Assembly (NCBI RefSeq): GCF_042657385.1
Contig: NZ_JBHSLA010000002.1
Coordinates: forward strand, 124,001 to 188,000
Source of the DNA: Algorimicrobium hallyeonense
GTDB lineage: Bacteria > Bacteroidota > Bacteroidia > Flavobacteriales > Flavobacteriaceae
DNA length: 64,000 nt
Direction: 5' to 3'
Part shown: positions 18,901 through 27,019 of the stretch, in pieces
Layout: every line of letters begins with the position of its first letter
Position numbering within the stretch: position 1 is the stretch's first letter
Position numbers and translations under genes: made by a program
Notes under the pieces: model-generated
Told to the model about the DNA's origin: nothing
Database searches by the model: none
Seen by the model: only the letters and a program-made list of their open reading frames with translations

Positions 18901-19128
18901 AATTAATTGCTCTAATGGCTTAATGACCCGCGATTCTACTTCCGTAGGACTTGCCCCAGGGTAACCCACAAAAATGTCTGCCATTGGCACGTCAATTTGC
19001 GGTTCTTCCTCACGCGGAATTAAAAACGATGCGTACACACCAACAACCATAAATACAATCATTAACAACACGGTTAATTTAGATTGCATAAAGACTTTGG
19101 CAATTTTTCCTGCGATTCCTTCTTTCAT
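15934..19128 (-). CDS. RND-family efflux permease
   Basis: 1064 residues, an inner-membrane proton-driven pump that works with a periplasmic adaptor and TolC. N-terminal TM1, a large periplasmic porter domain (PREEEPQIDVPMADIFVGYPGAS), TM2-7, a second periplasmic half and a final helix bundle are recognisable. The TM4 motif GIVVDDSIIIAEN has paired Asp417/Asp418, the proton relay arrangement of the hydrophobe/amphiphile (AcrB-like) class rather than the single-Asp heavy-metal CusA/CzcA class. Neighbouring genes hint at metals, but this residue pattern argues against calling it CusA. Third gene of tolC-adaptor-RND-PII-like-YgaP-like on the minus strand. Confidence 0.92.
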   Translation of the reverse strand: MKEGIAGKIAKVFMQSKLTVLLMIVFMVVGVYASFLIPREEEPQIDVPMADIFVGYPGASPTEVESRVIKPLEQLISNIKGVEYVYSTSMKEQGMVIVQFYVGEDIERSFVKLYNEINKHMDQMPAGVTFPLVKTRAIDDVPMLGLTLWSENYDDFQLSQMAQELEAEIKKVNDVAITHKIGGRDRQLRVVLDKDKLAASGLDFLSVSEMITANNSQLSAGSFDKNDTEFLINTGKFLETVTDVENLVVGVQQNQPIYLKQVAKIIDGPEVPQNYVSLGFGKGSAKSSEYKSEYPAVTISVAKRKGADAMKIAEVIIDKVDHLRSTLIPDDVHVEITRNYGETASHKVSELLLHLIGSIIAVTIVVMLAMGWRGGLVVFLSVPITFALTLLSYYLMDYTLNRITLFALVFVTGIVVDDSIIIAENMHRHFKMKRLPFKQAALYAINEVGNPTILATFTVIASVLPMAFVSGLMGPYMAPMPIGASIAMILSLFVALTITPYLGLIFLREKDKQGAKQKEEKPLEETLIYRIYNKFERPLLESKTKRYIFLGGTFGVLMGTMALFFTNSVAVKMLPFDNKNEFQVVIDMPEGTTLERTGVVAQEISQYLSTRPEVVNYQNYIGTSAPITFNGLVRHYDLRGGSNMADIQVNLIDKSERSAQSHDIAKLLRPDIQKIAAKYHANVKLVEVPPGPPVLSTIVAEVYGPDYNEQIKIANSIQGILKNTDDVVDIDWMVEDDQIEYQFDINKEKAMLYGVAPQQIAYTMNMALSNRAITSLYDEDAVSQIGLILALDEKEKSTITDISQLKVKSKQGNMVPIADLVTISETTAAKSIYRKNQKHVVYVMADMAGELESPAYAILGMEDKLKEIPLPQGFELNELYLGQPDFEDNYTVKWDGEWQITLEVFRDLGIAFLGAIILIYILIVGWFQNFKAPIVMMVAIPLSLIGIILGHWIMGAFFTATSFIGMIALAGIMVRNSVLLIDFINLRTAEGVPLKQAAIEAGAVRTTPILLTAGTVVIGAFVILFDPIFQGLAISLMGGTIVSTVLTLLVVPLVYYMIEKKNYK

Positions 19129-19172
19129 TTTTTATATGTATTTGGGCGTTTTAACAGGCTATCCGTTACAAT

Positions 19173-19203
19173 CTTTTTTTGCCATATATGGCAGCAAAAA
19201 AAG
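19173..19203. other. hairpin in the 208-nt gap between adaptor and pump genes
   Basis: A 10-bp stem (CTTTTTTTGC with GCAAAAAAAG) closes an 11-nt loop that itself contains most of a CCATATATGG palindrome. On the minus strand the stem is followed by mixed sequence, not a T-run, so it is not a standard terminator. In the operon transcript it could set relative expression or be a processing site. Confidence 0.45.
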
Positions 19204-19336
19204 GATTTTCACTTCTATCCCTAACGCGAAAACAATTCTTAATTATTATTTTAATGTTCTCAATTATGCTTACAAGGTTTCAGACACCATATTAAGTTTC
19301 ATACAAACCGCGTAGTACATTGAAAACTGAACCAGA

Positions 19337-20416
19337 TTACTGAACACTTATTTTGGCGCCATTAAAAAGCTTTCCTTCTGCTGAAACAATATAGGCTTCG
19401 TTGGCATTTAAACCTGATAACACTTCTATCTGATCACCGTAAGTTCTACCTAGTCGTAACCAACGTAAAATTGCAGTATTACTTTGGCTAACGGTATATA
19501 TACCGGATAATTGGCCGTTAGTAATTAATGCCTCTTTAGGGATTAAAACCATGGATGTTTTTGCTTTTCTGGCCACAGGAAATTGAACGGTTGTAAACAT
19601 ACCAGACAAAATATTGGCATCAGTTTTCTCTAAATCTATTTTTACTAAATATTGTCCGCCTGTATTTTTGGCAGACGTACTTACTTCAATAACTTTTCCT
19701 TTTAAGGTTTGGTTGATAGACTTGACTAATACATCAACTGAAGATCCATTTTTTATTTCCGAAATTTCTGTTTCTGGAACCATGGCCATGACTTCAAAAT
19801 TCCCTGGTGTTTCAATACTAATTAATGGTACACCTGGACTAGCCATATTTCCGGCCTCCACGTTTTTACTTGTTACAGTTCCGCTAAAAGGCGCCGTAAT
19901 ATTACTATATGCAAATTGTGCACTAATTTCATTTTTCATTTGGTTTGCAGATTCTAATCGTGCTTTTGCCATTTCATAATTAGCTGTTACATCATCCATT
20001 TCTTTTTGCGACGCACTATTGTCATCCAGTAAACTTTTAAACCTATTATAATCTTTTTGTGCATTATTAAAAGCGGCTGTAGCTTCGGAAATACCCGCAT
20101 TTACTTGCGCTTTCTTTGCTTGTAAATCAGCATTGTTAATAGATACTAATAATTGCCCTTTACTAACTTTATCGCCAACATTTACGTAAACTTTATTAAC
20201 ATAACCCATCATTCTGGTGCTTAATTCAGCACTATTTGCAGCCTGAATTTTTCCGCTTACAGATAAAAAGGGACTGTTGCTGTTGGCTTCAACTTGACTT
20301 GTTTTTACTGCAATTGCCGGCGTGTTATCTGCAACTTCTTTTTTGTCTTCACTACCACAACTCGTTAGGAATACTGATACTGCGGTTAAAGTAAATAGGT
20401 ATACGTATTTTTTCAT
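19337..20416 (-). CDS. RND periplasmic adaptor (membrane fusion protein), lipoprotein
   Basis: 359 residues. A lipobox ends at Cys20 (SVFLTSCGS). The body has the adaptor layout: β-barrel/lipoyl strand (INAANS-like IQAANSAELSTRMMGYV), lipoyl motif (VGDKVSKGQLLVSI), an α-hairpin (about 85-150), then FAYSNITAPFSGTVTSKNVEAG and C-terminal β-domains. It bridges the inner-membrane pump and TolC in the periplasm. No Met/His-rich segment typical of CusB-type copper adaptors is visible. Second gene of the efflux operon, 104 bases after the TolC gene. Confidence 0.92.
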   Translation of the reverse strand: MKKYVYLFTLTAVSVFLTSCGSEDKKEVADNTPAIAVKTSQVEANSNSPFLSVSGKIQAANSAELSTRMMGYVNKVYVNVGDKVSKGQLLVSINNADLQAKKAQVNAGISEATAAFNNAQKDYNRFKSLLDDNSASQKEMDDVTANYEMAKARLESANQMKNEISAQFAYSNITAPFSGTVTSKNVEAGNMASPGVPLISIETPGNFEVMAMVPETEISEIKNGSSVDVLVKSINQTLKGKVIEVSTSAKNTGGQYLVKIDLEKTDANILSGMFTTVQFPVARKAKTSMVLIPKEALITNGQLSGIYTVSQSNTAILRWLRLGRTYGDQIEVLSGLNANEAYIVSAEGKLFNGAKISVQ

Positions 20417-20520
20417 TTTATTAGTTTTATTTTAATAGTTTCAAGGCTTTAAAAACCTTTAATAATAATTTTTCTGCGTTATTTATTGACTGAATACTGA
20501 GACTGCCTACTGCAAACTTT

Positions 20521-21828
20521 TTACTCTTTGGTTAAAAATTGTAAATACGCTAGTGCATAATTATATTCAAAAATAGTTTGAAAATATTCCAATTGTTTTT
20601 GTGAATATTGTGTTTCAGCGGTTAATAAATCGGATGTTTTTTCTAAACCTTCTTTAAACCTATTGGTTCTAATCCTCAAGGATTCTTCAGACTGATCCAA
20701 CGCCAAAGCTGTTAGTGTTAATTTATTTTCAGCATCAATTAAAGCACGTTTTGCCTTATTCAATTCTAAATTACTTTGGGACACATATTGCGTGTATTCT
20801 AATTTAGATTTTTCAAATTCGGCTTTACTTTTTTGTGCTTTTCCAAAGCGCTTGGAGCCTTGAAAAACATCCCATGATAGCTGTGCACCAAATAAGTAAC
20901 CGTTGGCATCGCCTTGAAACACTTGATCGTCATATAATTCGTAGCTTCCAAAAGCATTTAAGCGTGGTAAAAATGCCATTTTATCGGCTTTATTCATGGA
21001 TTCGTAAGCATTTGTGGCTAATTGCATCGCCTTAATATCCGAACGATTCTCCGAAATGCTTTGTGCTTTTAGTGATACCACGGAAATAGTTAAACTATCC
21101 GTAGGCGTGTAAACCACATAGTTGTCATCATTCATTAAAAATGACAAGTAATTAGACGCATTCTGCACATTGCTTTTCGCCATTTGTAATTGATTCATTA
21201 CTTCTGTTACACGAACTTCTACATTTAGGACATCTGCACGTTGTAAATACCCTTGCTTAAAACTATTATCCGCTAGTTTTTTATTGGAATTGGCAGCCGT
21301 TAATGCTTTTTCTAAAACAGCTTCACCTTTATAGGCTAATTGTAATTGCATATAGGCTTTTTCAACTTCAAATGCCAAATAATCCTGTGTACGGATGGTC
21401 TTTAAAGACATAGCTTCCATTTTAGACTTGGCTGCTTTACGCTGATACATGCCATCTACATTAATTAATGGCTGCTGTATTTCAAATTTAGTCGCGTAAT
21501 TTTCTATCTGCGAAGGATCGTTTAATAGGGCTGGATTAAAATCTGAAGCTGTTAAAATTTCCTGATTTAGCTTCGAACCAAAAGCCATTAAGGGGTTAGT
21601 GGTAGCAATACCAGTGTGACTGGCCGTAATATTTGGCAGGAATACAGCATTAGTTTGATTAAAATCTGCTTTTGCTGCATTAAATTCCTTTTCTGATATT
21701 TTAATAGTTGTATTGTTTTCAGAAACTTTAAGCAATACATCCGATTTGGTAATCGGAACCAATTCTTGCGCATGAACTGATAAAGTGAATGTAGCTAGCA
21801 ATAGTGGAATAGAAATATAGTTCTTCAT
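20521..21828 (-). CDS. TolC-family outer-membrane efflux channel
   Basis: 435 residues with a signal peptide cleaved near HA-Q21 and two long α-hairpin repeats characteristic of TolC/OEP proteins (for example FEVEKAYMQLQLAYKG, and the second-half equivalents near SQSNLELNKAKRALIDAENKL within the C-terminal repeat). It forms the outer-membrane exit duct for the adaptor and RND pump encoded downstream. First gene of the minus-strand operon; its promoter region carries the best palindrome of the shared regulatory set (21851-21895). Confidence 0.92.
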   Translation of the reverse strand: MKNYISIPLLLATFTLSVHAQELVPITKSDVLLKVSENNTTIKISEKEFNAAKADFNQTNAVFLPNITASHTGIATTNPLMAFGSKLNQEILTASDFNPALLNDPSQIENYATKFEIQQPLINVDGMYQRKAAKSKMEAMSLKTIRTQDYLAFEVEKAYMQLQLAYKGEAVLEKALTAANSNKKLADNSFKQGYLQRADVLNVEVRVTEVMNQLQMAKSNVQNASNYLSFLMNDDNYVVYTPTDSLTISVVSLKAQSISENRSDIKAMQLATNAYESMNKADKMAFLPRLNAFGSYELYDDQVFQGDANGYLFGAQLSWDVFQGSKRFGKAQKSKAEFEKSKLEYTQYVSQSNLELNKAKRALIDAENKLTLTALALDQSEESLRIRTNRFKEGLEKTSDLLTAETQYSQKQLEYFQTIFEYNYALAYLQFLTKE

Positions 21829-21850
21829 TTAAATATGTAGTTTTCTAGTG

Positions 21851-21895
21851 CAAAAATACTGGTAATATACATGTAAGTCTGTAACCTTTGTTACA
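21851..21895 (-). promoter_or_regulatory. promoter and CRP/FNR-type operator of the RND efflux operon
   Basis: On the minus strand a perfect 16-bp palindrome, TGTAACAAAGGTTACA (21880-21895; 14-bp core 21881-21894), lies exactly 22 nt before TATTTTTG (21851-21858), a consensus TAnnTTTG -7 element. The expected transcription start is about 23 bases before the tolC ATG. The dyad centre would be near -41.5. Confidence 0.75.
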
Positions 21896-21945
21896 ACCAC
21901 TATCAACATATATTGAACATTAATTTTTTTGAAATAGTACAGAAA

Positions 21946-22584
21946 TTAATTACAAGATTCATGAGTTCCATTTATGATAATATTATAAGCATCTTGTGAT
22001 AGATACTGCGGCGTATATGTAGATCCTATAGCTTCAATGCCCGAAACAAAGCTTCTTAAATGATTACGTGATCCGCATTGTAATTTACCGAAAATGGATA
22101 TCAAGGTTGTGTTTGAAGAGGTATCCAAATAGTCTTGTAAATCTACGATATCTAAATCTTCAATAGTTGCACCTATTTGGTAGGCATTATCTATACTTAT
22201 AGCACCATCTATTTCAAATTGATTGTAAAGACTTTGTAATTCTTCATTAAAAAACGCTCCGTAAGGTAGTATGGTGTAATCTATATTATTTTTGATTAAT
22301 TGATTTTCAATAGCATTCATATGAGATTGTTCGCTGTTTTTAATATTAGCAAACTGATCAATAGACCATAAATCATTTATATATGTATAGGTGTCTCTCG
22401 CTAATTTTTCTTCCTCTAGCATAAATAATAGTGCCGCTGTATCGGCATCAGTTAGTACTTCCTCTGTATTTTGATTCTTTCCTTTCGTTGTGTCATCATC
22501 ATTATTATCACAAGCGGATAGCAAAGTAAAAGAGATAGCTAATAATAAAAATGGCATTAATTGCATAAATTTTGAGTTTTTCAT
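21946..22584 (-). CDS. DUF2202 ferritin-like lipoprotein
   Basis: 212 residues. Lipoprotein signal with lipid Cys25 (LLSACDNNDDD; the acidic residues after Cys are typical of surface-exposed Bacteroidota lipoproteins). The rest matches the DUF2202 ferritin-like four-helix family: EEEKLARDTY, an SEQSHMNAIE helix, GATIEDLDIVDL, and a final helix with RNHLRSF. These Glu/His positions are the likely di-metal ligands. Family members are poorly characterised; metal binding is inferred from the fold. It lies between the efflux operon and the copper receptor operon and reads away from the latter. Confidence 0.82.
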   Translation of the reverse strand: MKNSKFMQLMPFLLLAISFTLLSACDNNDDDTTKGKNQNTEEVLTDADTAALLFMLEEEKLARDTYTYINDLWSIDQFANIKNSEQSHMNAIENQLIKNNIDYTILPYGAFFNEELQSLYNQFEIDGAISIDNAYQIGATIEDLDIVDLQDYLDTSSNTTLISIFGKLQCGSRNHLRSFVSGIEAIGSTYTPQYLSQDAYNIIINGTHESCN

Positions 22585-22608
22585 CTTTTCATGAGTTTTC
22601 GTTATCTG

Positions 22609-22652
22609 TAAAATTGAGAATATAATTGTGAAGTTTCAGCTACTTATGTTAC
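22609..22652 (-). promoter_or_regulatory. degenerate version of the shared dyad upstream of the DUF2202 gene
   Basis: On the minus strand GTAAC-ATAA-GTAGC (22639-22652; one perfect half-site, the other with two mismatches) is followed after 22 nt by CAATTTTA (22609-22616), which has two mismatches to TAnnTTTG. It has the same geometry as the strong sites but poor sequence, so it may be chance. Confidence 0.3.
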
Positions 22653-22673
22653 ACAATAAAATTTTGTTCTAAT

Positions 22674-22717
22674 GTGACAAATGTCACTTAAGAAACTCTT
22701 TTGATATTTTAGCTTTG
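22674..22717 (+). promoter_or_regulatory. promoter and CRP/FNR-type operator of the copper receptor operon
   Basis: Perfect 14-bp palindrome GTGAC-AAAT-GTCAC (22674-22687), then 22 nt, then TAGCTTTG (22710-22717), a consensus -7 element. The start codon is at 22723, about where transcription should begin, so the transcript may be leaderless. Half-sites differ from GTAAC at one base. Confidence 0.72.
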
Positions 22718-22722
22718 TGATA

Positions 22723-23097
22723 ATGAAAAATTGGTCACACATAATAATATTTTGTTTAACTGCTTTTGTTTTATTTAATACAACAAGAATTTCGTTTACA
22801 TATATGTATTATGAATTAGATCCAGTTGGCTTTATTGAAAGACTTTGTGAAAACCAGGATCAACCGGAATTAGAGTGTCTCGGAAAATGCCATTTAAAAA
22901 AGATTTCACAGGCTTCATCCGATGATACCGAACCAGCACAAATTATTAATTTTGATGAACTGCTCCTTTTTACTGGAGCACCATATAGTTTTCAATTTAA
23001 ATCGAGTGATTTGGCACTTAAAAAGTTCAATATTTCTTATGTAAACCATTATAGGTTTCGTATTAATCTAGCAGTTTTTCATCCACCTCAAGTATAA
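22723..23097 (+). CDS. small exported cysteine protein preceding the copper receptor
   Basis: 124 residues from the ATG at 22723; an in-frame GTG two codons upstream overlaps the -7 element and is unlikely. An N-terminal hydrophobic segment (about 6-20) suggests export or membrane anchoring. Cys42, then CLGKCH (Cys52, Cys56, His57) could bind metal; the C-terminal half is polar and ends with FHPPQV. Small proteins of this kind, with a CxGKC-type motif, occur upstream of TonB-dependent receptors in Bacteroidota; no function is established that I know of. It precedes the receptor by 82 bases and should be cotranscribed with it. Confidence 0.72.
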   Translation: MKNWSHIIIFCLTAFVLFNTTRISFTYMYYELDPVGFIERLCENQDQPELECLGKCHLKKISQASSDDTEPAQIINFDELLLFTGAPYSFQFKSSDLALKKFNISYVNHYRFRINLAVFHPPQV

Positions 23098-23179
23098 GTC
23101 ATTATTTCAATTACAAAATCGTTTTTGGCTTTTTAAGTTAGAGATGAAAAGACTTATTAAAAATTTAAATATCATTCAA

Positions 23180-25267
23180 ATGAAAAATATATATACTGTA
23201 CTTTTATGTACATTAGTTTCCGTTTTGGCTTTTTCCCAAGAAACAAAACCTGTTGTCACTGATTCCACAGAGACGGTAAAGCTTGACGAAGTTATAGTAA
23301 CCGGAAACATAAAAACAGACCCCATATTAACTAAAGTTACCAATAATTATGACGAAAATGTGGTGCAACCGAAAAATGTAGCCGATTTATTTAACGATAT
23401 CAACGGTTTTTCTGTTATAAAAAGAGGGAATTATGCTATTGATCCATCTTTTAGAGCTAGTCAATATGAGCAATTAAATGTTCAGTATGATGGTGGTACT
23501 AAAGCTATGCATGCTTGCCCGAACCGTATGGATCCCATTACAACACATGTTATTCCAGAAGAAATTGTTCGAATAGAAATTATAAAAGGACCATATACAG
23601 TGCGTTATGGCGCTACATTTGGTGGTGTTATAAATATGGTTACTCAAAAGCCAAATTATATGGACAAAGGTATTCATGGTAAGGTTTCTGGAGGTTATGA
23701 AACTAATGGTAATTCCTATACGAGTATGTTTCAACTTCAATATATTGAAGATAAATATGATGTTGTTGGGAATTTCGGTTACAGGAATTTTGGCAATTAT
23801 GAAGATGGTAATAGTGTAGAGATTCCGTCTTCTTTTAAAAGTACTGATTACGGTGTGAAGTTTGGCTATAATTTCACCGATAATCAACGTTTACAAGCTC
23901 ATTGGAGACAATCTTTTGGTCGTGATGTTTTACACTCAGCATTACCCATGGATACGGATTATGATAATAGTAGTATTTTATCTTTAGATTATAAGATAAC
24001 GGATTTAGGTGAAAATATTAATAGTTTTTCCGCAAAAGCGTACTATAGTTATGTAGATCATTTAATGACTAATTTTGATAGGCCTTCATTTAACAGCACA
24101 GCCGCTGAATCAGGTGTTGATGCTACAACAATTGGTGGAAAAATAGAATTAAATTGGCAACCATTTAATGCCTTGAATGTTTTTAGTGGCTTAGATGCTA
24201 TGCTTGTAGCAAGAGATGGTAATCGAATAAGAACAGTTAAGAAAAATATGATGGGTATGCCTTTAGATAATCCTATTATTTTTAATGATAAAGTTTGGCA
24301 AGACTCAAATATTAACGATTTTGGTGTTTTTACTGAAGTTAAATGGGCTCTAAATTCTTCAACAATACTTACCGCTGGTGTGAGGTATGATTTGGTGACT
24401 AGCAGTATTAATGACCCAGAACTTGATTTTGCCAAGAGATATGATTTGGAAGACAAAACAGATCATAATGTAAGTGGAACAGTTTCTGTTAAAAAGGTGG
24501 TGTCTAATAATTTTACTTTAGAAGCTGCTTATGGCAGAGGTGTACGTTCTGCAAACATGATTGAGCGTTACATTAACCATTTTAATGTGGGTCAAGACCC
24601 TTATGAATATTTAGGTAATCCAAATTTAAAGCCTGAAGTTAATAATCAGTTTGAAATTGGTTTCAATGGAAAAAATGCTTTAAAAAGCTTTAATTATTCA
24701 GCGAGTTTTTATTATTCTAAATTTGAAAACTATATAGTAGGAGTTATTGATCCAACTATAAATAGAAAATACATGCCAATGGCAGAACCGAAATACGTAA
24801 AAGTATTTGAAAATTTGAATGATGCTTATAAAACAGGTTTTGAAGTTATGACGCAAGTAAGTTTTTTAAACAATTACTTTTTTAAAGCTGAAGCAGCTTA
24901 TGTGTATACAAAAAATAATGATTTTGGTGAATCGCTGCCTTTAACGCCTCCCTTTAATGCCGCATTTACTCTAGGATTAAAACGGGATAAATACTGGGCA
25001 AACTTAAGGTTTAATGTAACTAGTAAGCAAGATAATATTGCAGAAAGTTTTGGAGAAACTTCTACAGAAGGATATCAAACAGTTGATGTACGCATGGGTG
25101 TTAAGCCACTAACGAATTTTTCCATTGGTATTGCAGCGTTAAATTTATTTGATGAAGCATATAATAATCATTTAAACTTTAGTTTTACTAATCAAGAAGA
25201 TTTTGGTAGAACACCAATAACAGAACCAGGAAGAAACTTTTCTGTATTTGTTCAGTATGAGTTTTAA
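23180..25267 (+). CDS. TonB-dependent receptor, copper type (OprC/NosA-like)
   Basis: 695 residues from the ATG at 23180, which starts a proper signal peptide (MKNIYTVLLCTLVSVLAFSQ); an ATG at 23144 would add 12 residues. TonB box-like region (LDEVIVTGN), plug domain (VIPEEIVRIEIIKGPYTVRYGATFGGVINMVT) and a 22-strand barrel ending in QYEF. The plug carries HACPNRMDP: Cys113-x3-Met117 matches the CxxxM copper ligand motif of OprC/NosA receptors. A possible second ligand set lies near LHSALPMD in the barrel. Probable role: uptake of copper or a similar ion across the outer membrane. Downstream is a strong terminator. Confidence 0.85.
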   Translation: MKNIYTVLLCTLVSVLAFSQETKPVVTDSTETVKLDEVIVTGNIKTDPILTKVTNNYDENVVQPKNVADLFNDINGFSVIKRGNYAIDPSFRASQYEQLNVQYDGGTKAMHACPNRMDPITTHVIPEEIVRIEIIKGPYTVRYGATFGGVINMVTQKPNYMDKGIHGKVSGGYETNGNSYTSMFQLQYIEDKYDVVGNFGYRNFGNYEDGNSVEIPSSFKSTDYGVKFGYNFTDNQRLQAHWRQSFGRDVLHSALPMDTDYDNSSILSLDYKITDLGENINSFSAKAYYSYVDHLMTNFDRPSFNSTAAESGVDATTIGGKIELNWQPFNALNVFSGLDAMLVARDGNRIRTVKKNMMGMPLDNPIIFNDKVWQDSNINDFGVFTEVKWALNSSTILTAGVRYDLVTSSINDPELDFAKRYDLEDKTDHNVSGTVSVKKVVSNNFTLEAAYGRGVRSANMIERYINHFNVGQDPYEYLGNPNLKPEVNNQFEIGFNGKNALKSFNYSASFYYSKFENYIVGVIDPTINRKYMPMAEPKYVKVFENLNDAYKTGFEVMTQVSFLNNYFFKAEAAYVYTKNNDFGESLPLTPPFNAAFTLGLKRDKYWANLRFNVTSKQDNIAESFGETSTEGYQTVDVRMGVKPLTNFSIGIAALNLFDEAYNNHLNFSFTNQEDFGRTPITEPGRNFSVFVQYEF

Positions 25268-25286
25268 GTGCAACATAACATATATT

Positions 25287-25317
25287 AAAAAGGGCATTCT
25301 ACTAGAATGCCCTTTTT
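25287..25317. terminator. bidirectional terminator after the copper receptor
   Basis: 14-bp stem AAAAAGGGCATTCT / AGAATGCCCTTTTT around a 3-nt loop, with T-runs on both strands. It ends the receptor operon (plus) and can stop the oxidoreductase transcript coming from the right. Confidence 0.9.
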
Positions 25318-25545
25318 AATAAAAACTAATCAATAATCCTGACCATCACATCAGTTTGCCTTTCGAGTGCCTCCATGACCACCAGCTACAATAACCATTA
25401 TTTTAATACTTAAATAAATGTATTTGAAAAACTGGATGATTGGATTCATCATTTTAAATCTTTGATATTTTGAAATTCGATGTGTCATTTTATAACTATT
25501 TACACTGTTGTATTTTACTATTAAACCTTAAACCTTGAACTATAT

Positions 25546-27003
25546 TTACTCTGGAATCAACCACCAAAATGGTTTCATTTTTGCTTTGTAAATAAAGGCG
25601 TAATGTAACGTAAGCTTAAGCCAGTGTCCTGCCAATCCAATTTCGCCAAATGTTTTACCTAATTTTCGCCCTTGTGTTCTTGGATATTTTTCATAATCAG
25701 GAACAATAGGGAAGGTGGTAATACTCACACCGCTTCCAGAGGTTAGTCCATAGCCAGCAGAAGCAATACATGCGGCTCCCATGTTTCCCATAGAACCTTT
25801 ATGATGTAAAGATTCCTTACCGTTTTTAATGGTATCTATAATATTATCGGCTACAATTCTGGCTGTAATTCCAGATGGCATTCCTGTTCGTGGAGGAGCA
25901 GGCGTAATATCTGTACCATTTTTACTTTTTCTAGGTTTAGAGATGGAATGAGGAGGTGCAAAGGCAATTCCTGGGGCAAAAATATTTTTATAATTGGGAT
26001 TTTGATAGGTTTCTGGCCAATCTTGTACGGACCATTCTTCGTATGGTTTTGGCGTATAGTCTGCATCCACAATCATGAAGCCTCTAAAGAGTTTATCAGT
26101 GATGTCTTCATTATTTTTATCATAAGCCTTAAATCCATGACCTGAAAAAGCTGGAATTAACATGGCAAAATCATAAGCTTCGGATTTGTATTCGCCTTCT
26201 AAATTTTCATAGTGTGCCAATCCATCTTCAATTTTATTAACACCAGCACCCAATATCCATTTAATGTAACGATCTTCAAAAATCATTTCAATCATTTCAT
26301 GGGATTTCATGGTCATGCTTCCATAACTTAACAACATGCCATCCATTCCAAAATCACCTAATTGATATTCATTGGATATCCAAGTTACTTCAGCCATATC
26401 GCGTACGCCATGCCTATGTAATTCCTGTTCAACATTTAAAATATATTCGAAAGCAGCACCTTGACATGTTGATTTGGCATGACCTGTTCCAATTAAAATT
26501 TTAGCTTTTTTACCTTGCTTCATTTCTTGAATTAAGGCCTTTAATCCTTCCCAAGCATGATCTGCGTGCGTGTATGTACAAACGGAATACGCTTTGTTTT
26601 TTCCAGGAACTAAACCTTCTGTAGCTTCGAAATTTAATTTTGGACCGGTTCCGTTTATCAAATAATCATAGGTTACCTTTTCATGCTGGCCTTTTTTATC
26701 GCCAACAACATATTCAACCATAACATACGGTTTGTTTTCGCTTGAATCACCTTCTGGGTGAAAAGTGATTGCTTTGGCTTGGATGTAACCAATATTTTTT
26801 TTATTATATAAAGGTTCTAAAGGAAATAAAATTTCTTTCGATTTCATTCTACCAATTCCAACCCAAATATTAGAGGGAATCCATTGGTAATTGCTGTTAG
26901 GTGATACGACTACAACTTCGTGATCTTTAGATAATTTTCTGCGTAAATGTGCTGCCGCAACATGTCCGGAAATACCTGCTCCTAGAATAACAATTTTAGC
27001 CAT
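25546..27003 (-). CDS. sulfide:quinone oxidoreductase-type flavoprotein
   Basis: 485 residues. FAD-binding GAGISG (8-13) at the N-terminus, then NAD(P)-disulfide-oxidoreductase-like fold. Cys142 (YSVCTYTHAD), Cys180 (GHAKSTCQGAAFEY) and Cys412 (GNMGAACIAS) fit the catalytic and bridging cysteines of sulfide:quinone reductases, which oxidise sulfide to polysulfide/persulfide and pass electrons to quinone. The C-terminus (HWLKLTLHYAFIYKAKMKPFWWLIPE) is amphipathic, as expected for membrane attachment. Flavocytochrome c sulfide dehydrogenase is a less likely alternative. Single gene with a regulated promoter; the persulfide dioxygenase that would use its product is encoded 2 kb away. Confidence 0.85.
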   Translation of the reverse strand: MAKIVILGAGISGHVAAAHLRRKLSKDHEVVVVSPNSNYQWIPSNIWVGIGRMKSKEILFPLEPLYNKKNIGYIQAKAITFHPEGDSSENKPYVMVEYVVGDKKGQHEKVTYDYLINGTGPKLNFEATEGLVPGKNKAYSVCTYTHADHAWEGLKALIQEMKQGKKAKILIGTGHAKSTCQGAAFEYILNVEQELHRHGVRDMAEVTWISNEYQLGDFGMDGMLLSYGSMTMKSHEMIEMIFEDRYIKWILGAGVNKIEDGLAHYENLEGEYKSEAYDFAMLIPAFSGHGFKAYDKNNEDITDKLFRGFMIVDADYTPKPYEEWSVQDWPETYQNPNYKNIFAPGIAFAPPHSISKPRKSKNGTDITPAPPRTGMPSGITARIVADNIIDTIKNGKESLHHKGSMGNMGAACIASAGYGLTSGSGVSITTFPIVPDYEKYPRTQGRKLGKTFGEIGLAGHWLKLTLHYAFIYKAKMKPFWWLIPE

Positions 27004-27019
27004 GACTATGAATTTTTAT

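Noticed and set aside
15934..19128. Calling the pump CusA/CzcA because of neighbouring metal genes
   Set aside because: TM4 has paired aspartates as in AcrB-type pumps, and the adaptor lacks Met/His-rich copper segments.
25353..25406. Minus-strand peptide MVIVAGGHGGTRKAN in the gap after the copper receptor
   Set aside because: Resembles a nucleotide-binding start but is only 15 codons; possible relic, no further homology visible.
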